NCBI GenBank assembly: GCA_949126835.1
Contig: OX421495.1
Span: 31,615,320-31,679,319 of the forward strand
Length of the DNA: 64,000 nucleotides
Direction: 5' to 3'
Origin: Anisus vortex
Taxonomy: Eukaryota; Mollusca; Gastropoda; Planorbidae
A model generated the notes under the pieces. That model was not told where the DNA came from. It saw only the letters and a program-made list of their open reading frames with translations, and ran no database searches. Of the stretch, positions 1 to 11,131 are shown piece by piece. Within the stretch, counting starts at the first letter, position 1, and every line of letters begins with the position of its first letter. The position numbers and the translations under genes were made by a program.

Positions 1-3000
1 TTTTCTCTCGAGGGCCCTGCTCACAATAATCGAGGTCCGATTGAAAACTCAAAGTAATAAAATATAGCTCAATTATCTACCGCTAACTTTGATTTGAATA
101 AGCTTATGTTGTCCTTAATACGCGTAACTTACGACCAGGGAAGTCATAAGAAATACATTTTATTTAGTTCTCTTTTTGAGTCATTTACTCGCTGTTACTT
201 TTAATAGTTTAATAGTTCATTTAAAAACAAACAATATCTGAGGTTAAGTTTAACAGTGAATTCTTAAAGATATATAATACTCGTCGATATTATAATAGTT
301 GTGTAATATTATGGACTGATCTCTGATTCTTGGTCACGGCTTATCCGTTGATATGATCGGGCACTCAAATACTGCAAGAATGTGTGAGCGAGTATATAAA
401 TGCATGATTATTTGTGTTTTTTTTTATTATTTTGCCTTTACTTTTGCATCCATTTATCTGTTTGATTTTTCTATATTTACTATTGAGATATGTAAACTAC
501 TGTAGATTGTTAAATTTATGTACATCTATTTCCCTACTACCCCTGCACTTCCCGTGCAGTTATAGGTTCGCAATACATATTGAGTTTTATAATTAGTCCT
601 ATGGAGGAGTCTTAATTAGGTGTGACCTTTTGAACTGTAATGTTCGTGAACTTCCTGTTCTATTGTTAAACTAATAAACAAAAAAAGCATGCTTTTACTG
701 GTGTTTGACAATTGATTTCAACCTCGACGGCCAGTTCTAGTCTTTTAGAATTATACAAAGGATACAATATTAGTTATGAGGAATCCGTTTTTAACATCAA
801 AAGTGAGTAGGCGATAATTAATACTCAAGTGTCAGTCGCGTGAGCTAAAATGTTTATTTGTTTACAAAATAAATGAGTCAAGAGTTGCGTTTTCTTGGTT
901 ATTGAAAAACAAAATGCGTAAATTCATAAAAACGAATAACAAAAATTCTTTTCAAATCTTTTGCATTAAGCAATAAGTTTGATATTTTAAAAAGGTGATT
1001 TTTCACTTCTGACTTCCACAATACATTTTTTTATTTTGTAAACATCTTTTGGAAATGAAATAAATTTGAATCCCCAACAAATTTAAGTACAACCAGTAAA
1101 GTAGCACACAGACATTGTTTCGAAGAAAATGATCGAATAAGAACGGAAATGTTATTGCATGTGACCTTTTATGCATGCATACACGTTAATACTTGTCCAT
1201 TTAAGAGGGGAGATATGTGACGCTCGTCACATTTATTTTTAAACTAAGGAATTCGATGTTTGAAGATTTTAAAATTATAGGTCGATATTTTACTGTCTCC
1301 TTGACCCTCTAGGTGGTGTAAGATAGCTGAGATTGGAGGCCCAACCTCAATGCCCCTCCCTTTCCTTCCCCTCCAGCCCTTGGATGTTTTATTGTGTTAA
1401 GAAGTGACATTGTCCTTTCAAATAGTCAGTAAAGAAACCAATACAATAGCCCTGTCTTTGTTCAGTTTTGAGATAAGACCACACCCAGAGACTAAACTGA
1501 CCCATTCATTTCCTACTGCACCGGTCCTTCCCCTTTTTCCTGGCAGGTTTATGACATAATTGCCATGTAAAGTGACCACGGTTATAGATTCCGGATAGTG
1601 TCAAACGCCCAGAAAGGTTCCCCTCCATAATTATAGTTTGGAAACTCAGTCTGTTATTGTTAGGCTGGCCATTGATATTCTCCCCCCCTGTGTCTTTAAG
1701 GAAACTGTTCAATGTTGGCCAATCAAACGGTCCTGTTTAGTCACGTGTTTGGGATGTCCAACCAGAATTATTCCAGATAGAAAAAAGGAAATTTACACTG
1801 AAAGTTCTTCAGTGCATCTGAGAGACTCCTTATAGGAAACATCTCTCGGTATTGGTGCGGGGAGGTGATACCCTGCTAGTATAGCCAGTCTAGTTTAATT
1901 TAACTAAATATTTCATTATTTTCACCTGCACAACTTAGTGATTTAGTTTGCATTTGTTACATCAGATCATCCGATATTTGACATTAGTACTTTTGTTTTC
2001 AATCAATAAACTGGAGATATATGTAATTCATCACAAGTTATTAACTTTTTTTATAGTTCTATTAGTCTATGTGTTCTGTGTGGCTGATGATATATTAAAG
2101 AAAGTAGCAAGCTGGTGAATCCGCCCTACTTATCTCAATAATAGTTGATGGAAATATAAATTTTGCGATATATAACCAATTACTGCAATAGCGCCATACT
2201 CCTTGACTAGACCAGCCGGGGGTGTGAGTACAAATTACTGCACCCTGACGTGTCTGTAAGGCCAAAATTCAAACCACCTACGACAGTACTGAATAGCTGT
2301 TCTATGTTAGCTATATCGTATATAGACGCCTACCGAGATTATAATATGCCTACTTTATTTAAAAAAAAATTACACTATAGTCAACATTAAACCAGGCTTA
2401 ATAACTCAGATCAACATGTAGGCATACAGTAAGAATTCAGAAAAAGCTTACTTTTAGACACCTTTTATGAAAGAGATGATTTACGAGTATTTTAAAACAC
2501 AATACAGCGTCACCCTTTGGTACATGCATTTGTCATAAAGGTCCAAACGTTAAGCTTTACAGTTTGTCGGTATCATATGTTTAGAGTGAAAGATCGATGC
2601 AGTTGAAACGTTTATCTCTTTTCAGGCAGATTATATAAATCACACCTAAAATGTTGCTTAGGGGGAAATTATACATCCGATATGAGGAAAGTAATATTGG
2701 AGTTGGGTGGAGGCTGCATGTCTTTACACTATCAGGGCGAATAAAAAATGGCCGTAGAGGAATACGTCTGTGGACATTTTATCTGCTTTGCTCAGACAGA
2801 CCCTTCAACAGTGGCAAGTAAAGTTGGATGGCTGGCTATATAAACAAACAATATCGCAATACCAACTACATTACAACAAAAGAAGAATATGCACACCAGA
2901 CGAAGAATCATATTGAGCGTCAGCCTCCGGCCAAACTATCTACCATACGCAACAAGAAATATAGGCCTATCGTCAGGATTTCAGTCAACAATAGCTGACT

Positions 3001-3261
3001 ACTAATGAACTTTTTCTTGCATGATAATTGTGTGATTGTGTGTGCGATTGTCTATTTTTATAAGTATATTTCTGTGCTTGTATATAAATTACAAATAATT
3101 ATTTTATTTTGTTTAAAATATGCTGAAGGACAAAACATCTGTAATCAAGACAAATTTCCATTTGTTTGGATCAATAAAGAAATTTTATCTTTTATCTTTT
3201 ATACAATGAGTGCAAAAATAGAAATGAATACGCCAAAAAACGTTACATAACTTTAATTTTT
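1..3261. other. Unassigned AT-rich non-coding DNA
   Basis: No open frame here resembles a known protein. The short frames near 414 (T-rich) and 1506-1835 (overlapping on both strands) look like chance. Around 1710-1750 a CCAAT-like GGCCAATCA and a CACGTG E-box occur close together, but there is no TATA box and no following coding exon, so I do not call a promoter. A 31-codon frame at 2748-2843 starts in good context (AAAAATGG) but has no recognisable product. Confidence 0.5.
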
Positions 3262-3421
3262 GTAGACGGGAAAAAAAGACAAATGCAATTTATTGGTCTG
3301 GTAAAAACGTACTTATTAAAATTTATGCACCGTTTTTTTACAGCACAATATGTTATAGTACAAACGCCTGCTCTTTATTACCGATCCAATGATCGGTCAC
3401 CTGGTACTATATATATATATG
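3262..3421 (+). repeat. Interspersed repeat R1, copy 1
   Basis: About 160 bp that recurs at 5112-5273 with roughly 85-90% identity by eye. Both copies share the motif around TTATTGGTCTGGTAAA and end with a hairpin (ACCGATC, four-base loop, GATCGGT) followed by CACCTGGTACTATATATATA. A terminal hairpin abutting an AT microsatellite resembles the end of a non-autonomous element, but the family is unknown to me. Confidence 0.75.
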
Positions 3422-4550
3422 TGTATATGTGGAAATTTTTCTTCAAAAGCGCTCTAACGATTATCTTCATGTTTTAATGCACGACTTGTTTCACCTAAAA
3501 AAAAATCTACAGCTTTTCGGCCACATAAATAAAAAACGGAAATGATCGTTAGACAAAAATACACAAAAGATTTATCGTAGATAATTGATTTTGGCCGTGA
3601 AAACATGCCATTGCACGATCCACATGTAGCGCGACATTCAAGAGCGGTGTTTTGTTGCGTCGCAATTATGACGTTGCGGAAATACCCGTTCAACATTAAC
3701 AAGAAGTTTAATTTCTTGTTTATGCTGGCTGTTTTGCGCACCGATGATAGATATAATTTAAAGCAAGACCAAGTGTAATAATTTATGTAATGCAGGGTGT
3801 GCAAACTACAGCCAGTGGTTGACTCGCGGGCTGACAAATAATAGTATGCGGCCCTTGAGGCTTATTTAGATTAAAATGTCCTCAATATATTTTAGATTAA
3901 ATTAAAAATAAAATTAAAAAAAAATATTTACGTATTAATTACTAGTGAGATAATAGTTTGTCGTTTAAATAATAACAGAATTAGATGAGATTTCTCCAAA
4001 CTATATGCCTATTTGTAAATTTGTTTATCAAACATTATTTTGGAAAATAAAACACGTCGAAAATAATTATAGGAACTACTTTTTTTATACAAGACATCTG
4101 TTTACGAATGTTTTATTAAATATATTTATGATTTGCTTATAATATAGGCCTACCCAAGTAAGATATATTAGAATATGTTAACATTGTCAATTCGAAATCT
4201 GGTAAACGAGAAAAGATGTATTCAGTATATTCGTATTTTCCTTATAACAATAGTCAGAAGTGTAATATACTGTTAGTTTTATTGAAGGGTGGGGGGAGGG
4301 GGGAAGGAATTAAACACATCATCTAACGTAGCCTATATATATTATAATCTTTTCATTTGCAGTCTTTTCAGTTATTTTTTTAGTATTTAAGTTAAATGCT
4401 CAAAATAAAAAAAAAACATTTATTCGTAGACCTTTTTAATTCATATCAAACATATTTGCCGGCCGTAACTCATTGTTAGCTTGAATGGGTTGAAGGAGGG
4501 AGTTAAAAAAATTGACATAATTTTATAGGAAAGTTTGACAGTTGTTAAAG
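3422..4550. other. Unassigned AT-rich stretch
   Basis: Intergenic-like sequence with A/T runs and a G-rich tract near 4289-4306. A minus-strand frame at 3454-3837 resembles nothing known. The only recognisable piece is a hAT-like terminus at 3793. Confidence 0.5.
3793..3857 (+). repeat. Charlie-type hAT terminal sequence (orphan end)
   Basis: CAGGGTGTGCAAACTACAGC followed by a CGCGGGCTGAC motif is the usual appearance of Charlie/hAT terminal inverted repeats and sub-terminal DNA. I found no partner end nearby, so this is a solo end or degraded MITE. The motif is seen; the family is recalled. Confidence 0.35.
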
Positions 4551-4796
4551 TTAATTAATTAATTAATTAATTGGTCATACATATAGCGCCTCACTCCATG
4601 CTAACAAAAGCATGCTCATCGCGCTCACAAAAAACGAAACTAAAGTGTCGGCCGATGGAGGCACGAAACGACAATAACATTTTAAAATAGTTTTAAACAA
4701 GTTTTTTGCTGATGGATGTGTATTTGATCAATTTAGAGTCTCATGTAAGCCGTTCCACAGTGAAGGCACCACAGGTTCAAACGAGCGTACACCAAT
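4551..4796 (-). mobile_element. 5'-truncated LINE 3' end (same family as the LINE at 40071-42328)
   Basis: Read on the minus strand this is the last ~240 bp of the L2/CR1-like LINE found at 40071-42328 and 48050-50307. It shares the end of the coding region, the repeated GTTTAAAACTATTTTAAAAT block, the stretch before the tail (GGAGTGAGGCGC) and a simple tail, here (AATT)n at 4551-4571 instead of (ATT)n. It is a typical dead-on-arrival copy. Confidence 0.85.
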
Positions 4797-5111
4797 AGGG
4801 GAAGGGGTAAAAGAACTAAAAATTGTAACGTAATTCACGATATTTTAAATTTAAACTTTTCATTTTCAGTTTTTTTAATACATAACATTATTACATAACT
4901 GACATATATTTCTGTTGGATTTAAAACTGACAACTCTAGCCTCCATGTTTTTGTTGTTGTTTTTTTTTTTGGGGGGGGGGGGGTTAAAATGTGATTAAGC
5001 TTTTTTTTTTTCTGTTTTTTTTTTGGGGGGGGGGTTATCAGGCAAAATCTAGATATTAGACTGTACAAATAAAAATCTGCTTCGACTGTTAGAATTTAAA
5101 GCCCATGTTAT
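4797..5111. other. Low-complexity stretch with T and G homopolymers
   Basis: Contains adjoining T and G runs around 4958-4983 and 5000-5034. A minus-strand frame across it (4835-5068) is Pro/Lys/Thr-rich only because of these runs. No gene. Confidence 0.6.
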
Positions 5112-5273
5112 TCATAGTAGAAAAAAGAAAAAGACAAATACAACTTATTGGTCTGGTAAAGACGTATTTTTAAAATTTATGCACTGTTGTTTTACATACA
5201 CATGATGTTAAGGTACAAGCCCCTGCTCTTTATTACCGATCGAATGATCGGTCACCTGGTACTATATATATAT
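5112..5273 (+). repeat. Interspersed repeat R1, copy 2
   Basis: Second copy of the repeat at 3262-3421, with the same terminal hairpin (ACCGATC/GATCGGT) and CACCTGGTACTATATATATA end. Here it directly abuts the Helitron-like element starting at 5274, sharing the AT microsatellite. Confidence 0.75.
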
Positions 5274-5782
5274 ACAAGCTACATTGCCCGGCGTTGCCCG
5301 GGTGAAAAAAAAGGAATGTAGGCCTATAAGTATAAGGTACAGATAAAAATTGCATCAACTAGCCTACAATTAAAAGAAAGCTATAAATCTAATATTTAAA
5401 TTAAGCTTATTTTTTTACTGATGACTTTTACTAATTTTAGGAAAGTAATGTAAAATAAATATTGTAATGGGGTAAAAAAAATAGGCAAGTATTTTTAGTT
5501 AACAAAAATCTAAATTGCCTGTAGAGTTACAATGCCTTTTGTTTTTAAAAGTTTGAAAAAAAAATGTAGAAAAAAAGCTCTAGTCTACTGGAGAATCAAA
5601 CCCGGGTCTCCCGCATAGCAGTTCGCTGCGTTAACCACTAAGCTAGCGAAGACACATGTCGGATGTGAAAAATTGTTAGACAGTATATAGGCCTAGGCCT
5701 ATATAGGTCAGAGACACAAACTCACAAGTTTTCAAATTGACCAATGGGGATCCGTGGGGACACAAACACGATCTTTATAGAC
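5274..5782 (-). mobile_element. Non-autonomous Helitron-like element B, copy 1
   Basis: On the minus strand it ends with a GC-rich hairpin (CCCGGGCAACGCCGGG) followed by CAATGTAGCTTGT and an AT microsatellite. Its other end lies near the conserved CAAATTGACCAATGGGGA...CGATCTTTATA. Other copies are at 17717-18203 and 43075-43583 (with an arm copy at 46852-47303). A 3' hairpin near the end fits Helitrons/Helentrons, but it lacks a clean CTRR end, so the class is inference. It carries a tRNA-like module at 5583-5653. Confidence 0.5.
5583..5653 (-). repeat. tRNA-like module inside element B
   Basis: On the minus strand it shows an A-box-like TAGCTTAGTGGTTAACGC and a B-box-like GGGTTTGATTC at tRNA spacing. 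The acceptor arm is only partly complementary (GTCT/AGAC pairs, then mismatches) and the anticodon arm does not pair well, so this is a tRNA-derived or tRNA-like segment, not a functional tRNA gene. A second copy is at 17994-18064. Confidence 0.6.
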
Positions 5783-6169
5783 CATTTTAGTTTGACCTCG
5801 GAAAAGAGGCGTGGCCTTGAGACTCACTGACATATATTTCTTTTGGGGGCACAAAGATTTTTGTTTCTTCTTTCCATATAGCATTTTACTAAAGGTGTTG
5901 GGGGTTTTTAATTTTATTATAGTTGTTTTTGAACTTTAAACCATAAAAACACATGGAGACCTTAAACTAAGAACCTAGGAAGGGAATTGTTAAAAAAACG
6001 TTTAGAGCTTCTTTTCTTTTTTAAGAAAAAATTTTTTTAGACCTGGACTCTATGCTTTGGACCTTAATATTATGGTCGATTCTATCGTGATCACTGTGTC
6101 ATTACTTTTTGTTGAGTTTCTTCAATGTAAAAAAAAAATACGTTTAGAACTAGTTTTGTATCGAAAAAA

Positions 6170-7210
6170 TAATAATTAGGCCTATAATGCTTTTATTACT
6201 GTCGGTTATTCAAGCTATTGCTTAACGCAGTCCTAGACCTAGATCGCTCGTTTTGATTAATAAAAGGCAAATATAATTCTAGATATATTTTATGTTGAAT
6301 GTTTGATAGAGACATATGACATATGCAAGAGCCGATGCATCTTCACGAATATAAAAACCATAGCCTTAGCCATAGCAAATATTATGTTAAATTTTAAAAA
6401 TATATATATTGTTCGTAGGAAGAGCAGGCTAATATAATAATATATATAGGCCTATGTCGTATAGTCGGGCCTATGATCGTATGTCGGCGTAGGCCTAATA
6501 GGTCTATATTTTCCATATTGAATATGATTAGGCCTATAGATATATAGGCCTAGGCTTATTCATATTGTCATTTCATTAGTCCTATGCATGAAATATTATT
6601 CAATAACAGGCCTATAACTAAAAATTCATGAAGAAAACACGCACCTGTTTGCAAATATTAAATATAGGCCTATAGCATAGCCTACCTTCATATTCGCTTA
6701 ATTATTTCATGCAATCGCAATCGGTTAATGAACACTTTTCTATAGTAGGCCTAAATAGTAAATAGTTTCAATTGTTTAATAGTTTAAACTGTTTGAGCTT
6801 ATAACCTTTAGGCTACTATAATAGGCTAATAGGCTAATAGTAATAGGCCTAGGCCTATAGGCAGGCTAATAATTAGGCCTATTATAGTAAACTATATATG
6901 ATAGGCCGATTCGATCTGCTATATTATATTAAATAATAGCTATTATAGGCCTATCCTATAAGCCTATAAGCCATAAGCCTATATTTATAATTTATATAGG
7001 CCTTTAGGCTACTTTAGCTTAGCCTATTAGGGCCTATAATATATAGCCTATAGGCTATACTATAGGCCTATAGCTCGATCTAGGCCTACTAATACGTTAT
7101 AATCCCGCTTAACTACTTCTACATACAATATTTTAGCGATAAAACCCCAGAACAAGTCAAACAATAGCATAGGCCTATGGGACATAGACCTAGGCCTTTT
7201 CAGAATCAAA
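6170..7210. repeat. AGGCCT-rich region
   Basis: By hand count about 17-18 occurrences of AGGCCT (mostly TAGGCCTA) in just over 1 kb, against about one expected per 4 kb by chance. They alternate with AT-rich DNA and often overlap as AGGCCTAGGCCT. The same motif is scattered in 27720-28075 and its mirror. The word is self-complementary. Confidence 0.8.
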
Positions 7211-8260
7211 CTGTGATGAGCTTAACTTTGGCTTTTCAAGGTTCTTTTGTGACATCGAAATCGAACGATAAAAAAAATAAAAATAATTAAAAGTTACGAT
7301 TTCTATTGCTACAAATAATAACTTAATACAATATAGCCTACGCGTTGATACTTCAACACAAACAAAGCTTTATAAATTTAAAACTATGTAAAATTGTATT
7401 TGTATGCTTAAAGACGATTTACTGATCGCTCGACGCCAATCTGTATTAACATGGTAACCATAGACGCATTAGGCCTAGAATGTATAATAAATGTTTTTTG
7501 GGTTAAAAACTGGTTCAAAAGGTAAAAGAAAAGTACAGTTCGCTCCCTAGCTTCTGAGTATAAAGTTTTTGTGAATTAGTTTTTTTGTCAAATGAAAAGC
7601 TAATATAATTACGCCTAAAAACCACTAGGCCCCCAGTAAAATAACAAAGGCGAAGAAGGTTTTATTGACAACTTCTTCCCCTAGCGACTGCGCATGCGTA
7701 GACATTGACCTCTTTTTTGGAATAATTAATAAAATGAAAAGGTCCATATGTGTGAACTGGTGACCAGTTTACTGTGTATTTTTGTGTTTTTTTACTATAC
7801 CAGTCTACGGTGTATGATTGTGTTTTTTTGCTATATATTCTTTGTTAATAACTAAATTCTGTAACAAAACTTGCCAGTTTTGTCTTAATTATTTGTTTTA
7901 CGACTTTTGTTAGAAGATATCATTATTAGTAGTTGGTAGAATGTGCTGTAGTTTTTGAATATGTATTATTTAGTGTAGCTGTAGTGATTATTTATTTAGA
8001 AGTCTTCGTTTTACTTGTAATTTGAAGCACAGTTTTTAACATTTGTTACAAATTTTTTTTTAGCGCCTGGTCACCTTGCCTGGTTTTGATTGGTCTGTTA
8101 TTTAATCCCATTTGAATCGGAATGGTCAGTAATAGTTGTCGATTCGCCCTAGAGGGCTATTTAATCCCCTTCCGGTCAGATAGTTTAGCCTTCTTATATT
8201 GTGTGTGGTCCAGATGGCATCTCTTTAAGTCCCGTCGGGTAAAACCGCCTATGTTGGTTT

Positions 8261-8399
8261 TAAGTTAGATGTTATAAATTGCTATATCTCGTGTGTATAG
8301 TTAGTGTCTTAATTGTATATATTTAGTCTCTTGTATATATTTATTCTCTGGTATATATTTATTCTTAAGTTAGATGTTATAAATTGCTAGATCTCTTGT
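8261..8399 (+). repeat. Short direct repeat pair
   Basis: The word TAAGTTAGATGTTATAAATT, followed by GCTA(T/G)ATCTC, occurs at 8261 and again at 8365, separated by TATATATTTA(G/T)TCTC repeats. This is a local duplication with no attached coding sequence. Confidence 0.75.
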
Positions 8400-9140
8400 T
8401 ATATTTTCTTGATCTTATATTCTCTCGTTTATATATTATGTTCGTTTGAGATATTCTTTTCTATGGCTAGATACTAGATAGTGTGTTAAGTGATAAGAGG
8501 GTTCGAGTTATGATTTTTTGTCTGTCTCTATGTGAATTAATAGTTGGTAGATATGATGATTTATTTAGTTAAGAAATGACGTTGGTAGACGATGGATTTA
8601 TTTAGTTGTTGTTGATATTGATGGTTAGGGCTTATTATAATATGAATAAACTTGTTTTATGTTGACTCTTCAAAAAAGATTATTTGTTCAATTGATAGTT
8701 AGATACATTGTTGTAGTGTGCGTTGTTTATGTTTGTTTATTTGTGGTTTGCTGTTCTGTGTTTAGCTTAGTAATTTAACTTTAGTATAGTTAGCTTATAT
8801 AAATAGTGCCTTTAAGTTTAAGTGAAGTAGTCTTTAGTATTGGTTCATCCAGGTAGCTAATCCTACCTGCCTACCACAATATAGGTATGCACAGAATACC
8901 CGTCCCCCCTTGTATATAATGTATGTAAATAGATGTAATATAATATGTAGATAGGTGATGGTGTTTTATAATTCAAAAACCCATACCTGCTCTTTCTTTT
9001 AAACATCTGCTAACTCCCCCCTCCCCTTACATATATATATAGATATAAAGCAATTAAAATGGAGAATAAAAAAGAGGAGAAAATGCGGACGAGTATTATA
9101 CGAGTATCTTACCGGAGATTATTGCGTCCTACGCTAATCT

Positions 9141-9405
9141 GGTGGCCACGCGGTAGTGCGTTCTGCTGGTGTACCGAGAGTCCTGGGTTCGAATCCTGGT
9201 GAAGGTTAGGATTTTGTTCTTGGGTCTGGAGGGTGTCCCTGCGAGTTTACATAGCTCTGATGGGTACCCCATCTTTAGTTGGCGTAAAGTAAAGGCGGCT
9301 GGGCATTGTGCTGGCCACACAATCCTGCCGTGGTCACAGAAATTAGTGAATGCTGCTTCGCCAATCCATGTATCAATCTGGTGCGACGGGTTACTTTACT
9401 TTTTA
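9141..9405 (+). mobile_element. tRNA-derived SINE (family A), complete copy
   Basis: The tRNA-like head has A box GTGGCCACGCGGTAGTGCG and B box GGGTTCGAATCC. The conserved body contains CTCTGATGGGTACC, AAAGTAAAGGCGGCTGGGCA and CACAGAAATTAGTGAATGCT, with the 3' end near GGTGCGACGGGTTACTTTAC. Related copies are at 18845 (+), 19805 (-), 36503 (-) and 53641 (+). This is the copy with the best-preserved head. Confidence 0.85.
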
Positions 9406-9470
9406 CGCGTATCCGTGTCTTGCAATATTTTTTTTATTATGTTATTTAAAGTTATTGATTTTTCCTGGTT

Positions 9471-9925
9471 TGATCAGGCAACACATATTCCATGCTCGGA
9501 TGTCACTCGAGAATAAAGAATAGCCTAGGCCTACTTATTTGCATTTGTTCTTGCATATGGGATTACAAAAATGTTTTTGTCCTCATATTATCTTACGTGT
9601 TTCAAACGCTCCTCTATACAGAAGATTTTTGCTTCCTATATGCTCATCCCTTGTCTAACCTCAGTCTTGCATTCTGATTACTGTTTTAAATGGTGTTAAA
9701 TGGTAATTTGTTCAGGCAGCCCATTCTATTATGCCCGGATGCCACACGGGAAGTAATTATAGGGCTTAGATTATGCAATTTGTTCTTACATATGGAATAA
9801 GAAAAATGTTTTGTGTCCATATGTTTATCTGAGCTTTGAATTAGATTATTTTTGTATTACCTACGTTATTTCTAGTAGTACAGAATATTTTTTGCTCTCT
9901 ACGTTTATTTGCGATTTGAGTTTAG
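9471..9925 (+). repeat. Diverged tandem duplication, period about 238 bp
   Basis: Two tandem copies (about 9471-9663 and 9709-9925) share landmarks in order: CAGGCA near the start, TGC(T/C)CGGATG(T/C)CAC, a CATATGG(G/A)AT motif with AAAAATGTTTT, and a CAGAA(G/T)ATTTTT...GC(T/C)(T/C) motif. Identity is moderate, so the duplication is old. Confidence 0.6.
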
Positions 9926-10170
9926 TCAAGCACAGCCTACACCAAATACCAGGACCGTTACCCGGTGCCGGTATCGCAGCCTGGTAGCCTACCGGGCCAC
10001 AGTAGCACTTAAAAAAAGGTTTAAAATCTAGGTCAAATACTGACGATGCATTAACAATAGACCTATTACAGTACCATATAATTTGGACAGTTTGTGATCG
10101 TTGAACCTGATTTCAGCCACAGCTTTTAATTATTGGCACTAAAAGCAGTGTCTCTTCTAAGCTGTAGGCG

Positions 10171-10325
10171 CACACACACCTCGCCTAGCGCGCACATACA
10201 CATCACAACAGAACACACAAACACACACACCTCGCCTAGCGCGCACATACACATTACAACAGAGCACACAAACACACACACCTCGCCTAGCGCGCACACA
10301 CACATCACAACAGAGCACACAAACG
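10171..10325. repeat. 51-bp minisatellite, three copies
   Basis: The TCGCCTAGCGCGCAC core recurs at 10181, 10232 and 10283, exactly 51 bp apart, joined by CA-rich DNA. Because 51 is a multiple of three, both strands stay open and give repetitive frames; these are not genes. Confidence 0.9.
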
Positions 10326-10584
10326 CTACTATTGTTGTAATTATAAAAAATAAAACATATCTATTAATAGTCCGTGTCAGATAAACCGTTATGTGACTCA
10401 TAAAATTTTTTATAAATGCATTTCTAAGGTTGCACAGCCAACATTTTTCAACGCACGCAGGGTAGAAGCAGGGACAAGCGCTAGACCCGGGAGAAGAGTA
10501 TGCGAGGTGTTATTGTTGTGAAGTGTGGAGCCCCCTTCTCTGCAAATGCCAATTCCGAGATACGTATGCCACCTTCATACTTTT

Positions 10585-10902
10585 AGGAGGCAGACATAGC
10601 AACAGAGTTTGGACCTGTTCTCTGCGGCATGCAAAAACTTTGGTCTAACTATTTCCATCAAAGAAAACTGAAGTTTTGCACCAGCCTGTTTCTGGATGTG
10701 ACCACATTGAATCTTTCATCACTGTACATAGCCAAAAGCTGAACAATGTAAATAGGTTCACATACCTTGGGCGTAACCTCCCCCAGGAAGATAAAGACAA
10801 AGATGTCAGCACCAGGATAGCCAGAGCAAGCGCTTCCTTTGGAAAACTCTGGTCCAACGTATGGAATCAGAGGGACACCAAGCTGCCAACCAAACTAAAA
10901 GT
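10585..10902 (+). pseudogene. RTE-like LINE reverse transcriptase relic, part 1
   Basis: Plus-strand translation gives the region after the RT active site of an RTE-like non-LTR retrotransposon: CKNFGLTIS, then after a frameshift TEVLHQP, then RFTYLGRNL, TRIARASASFGKL and TKLKVY. In that family this stretch is followed by a region with Y-A-C-E-x-W-T; here that resumes only at 14660, because a minus-strand LINE (10903-14633) has inserted. The upstream RT domain is absent, so the relic is 5'-truncated. There is no functional product. Confidence 0.75.
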
Positions 10903-11131
10903 ATATAATAATAATAATAATAATGACATTTGTATAGCGCTGCCAACAAGCATAATGCAAGCTCAGAGCGCATTTAACATACAACTCAGAACATGGATAC
11001 AATCTATAGGCTAAGAGATAAAAAAAAACACTAAATAATGATTCAAAACTTTACAAACATGGAACAAATCAAACAACCAAAACAAAATAACCGACCTAAC
11101 ATAAAAGTAAGACAGTAGGGCTCAAAGCATG

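Larger units (their letters stand above)
5783..9140. other. Unassigned AT-rich non-coding DNA
   Basis: No coding potential. Contains the AGGCCT-rich kilobase (6170-7210), two similar T-rich segments near 7768-7850 (each with GTGTTTTTTT after TGTGTA), and a short direct repeat at 8261-8399. T- and GT-rich sequence dominates 7750-8900. Confidence 0.5.

Noticed and set aside
1700..1760. CCAAT box plus CACGTG as a promoter
   Set aside because: No TATA or initiator and no coding exon downstream; such motifs are frequent by chance.
2748..2843. Possible first exon of 31 codons with a donor-like CAAGTAAAG
   Set aside because: No second exon, homologue or promoter visible; too short to support.
4835..5068. 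Minus-strand Pro/Lys/Thr-rich frame
   Set aside because: Made of homopolymer T and G runs.
5583..5653. tRNA gene on the minus strand
   Set aside because: A and B boxes are recognisable but the acceptor and anticodon stems are mismatched and the segment recurs inside a repeat.
10126..10401. Overlapping frames on both strands, Cys/Val-rich or His/Thr-rich
   Set aside because: Produced by the 51-bp CA-rich minisatellite.
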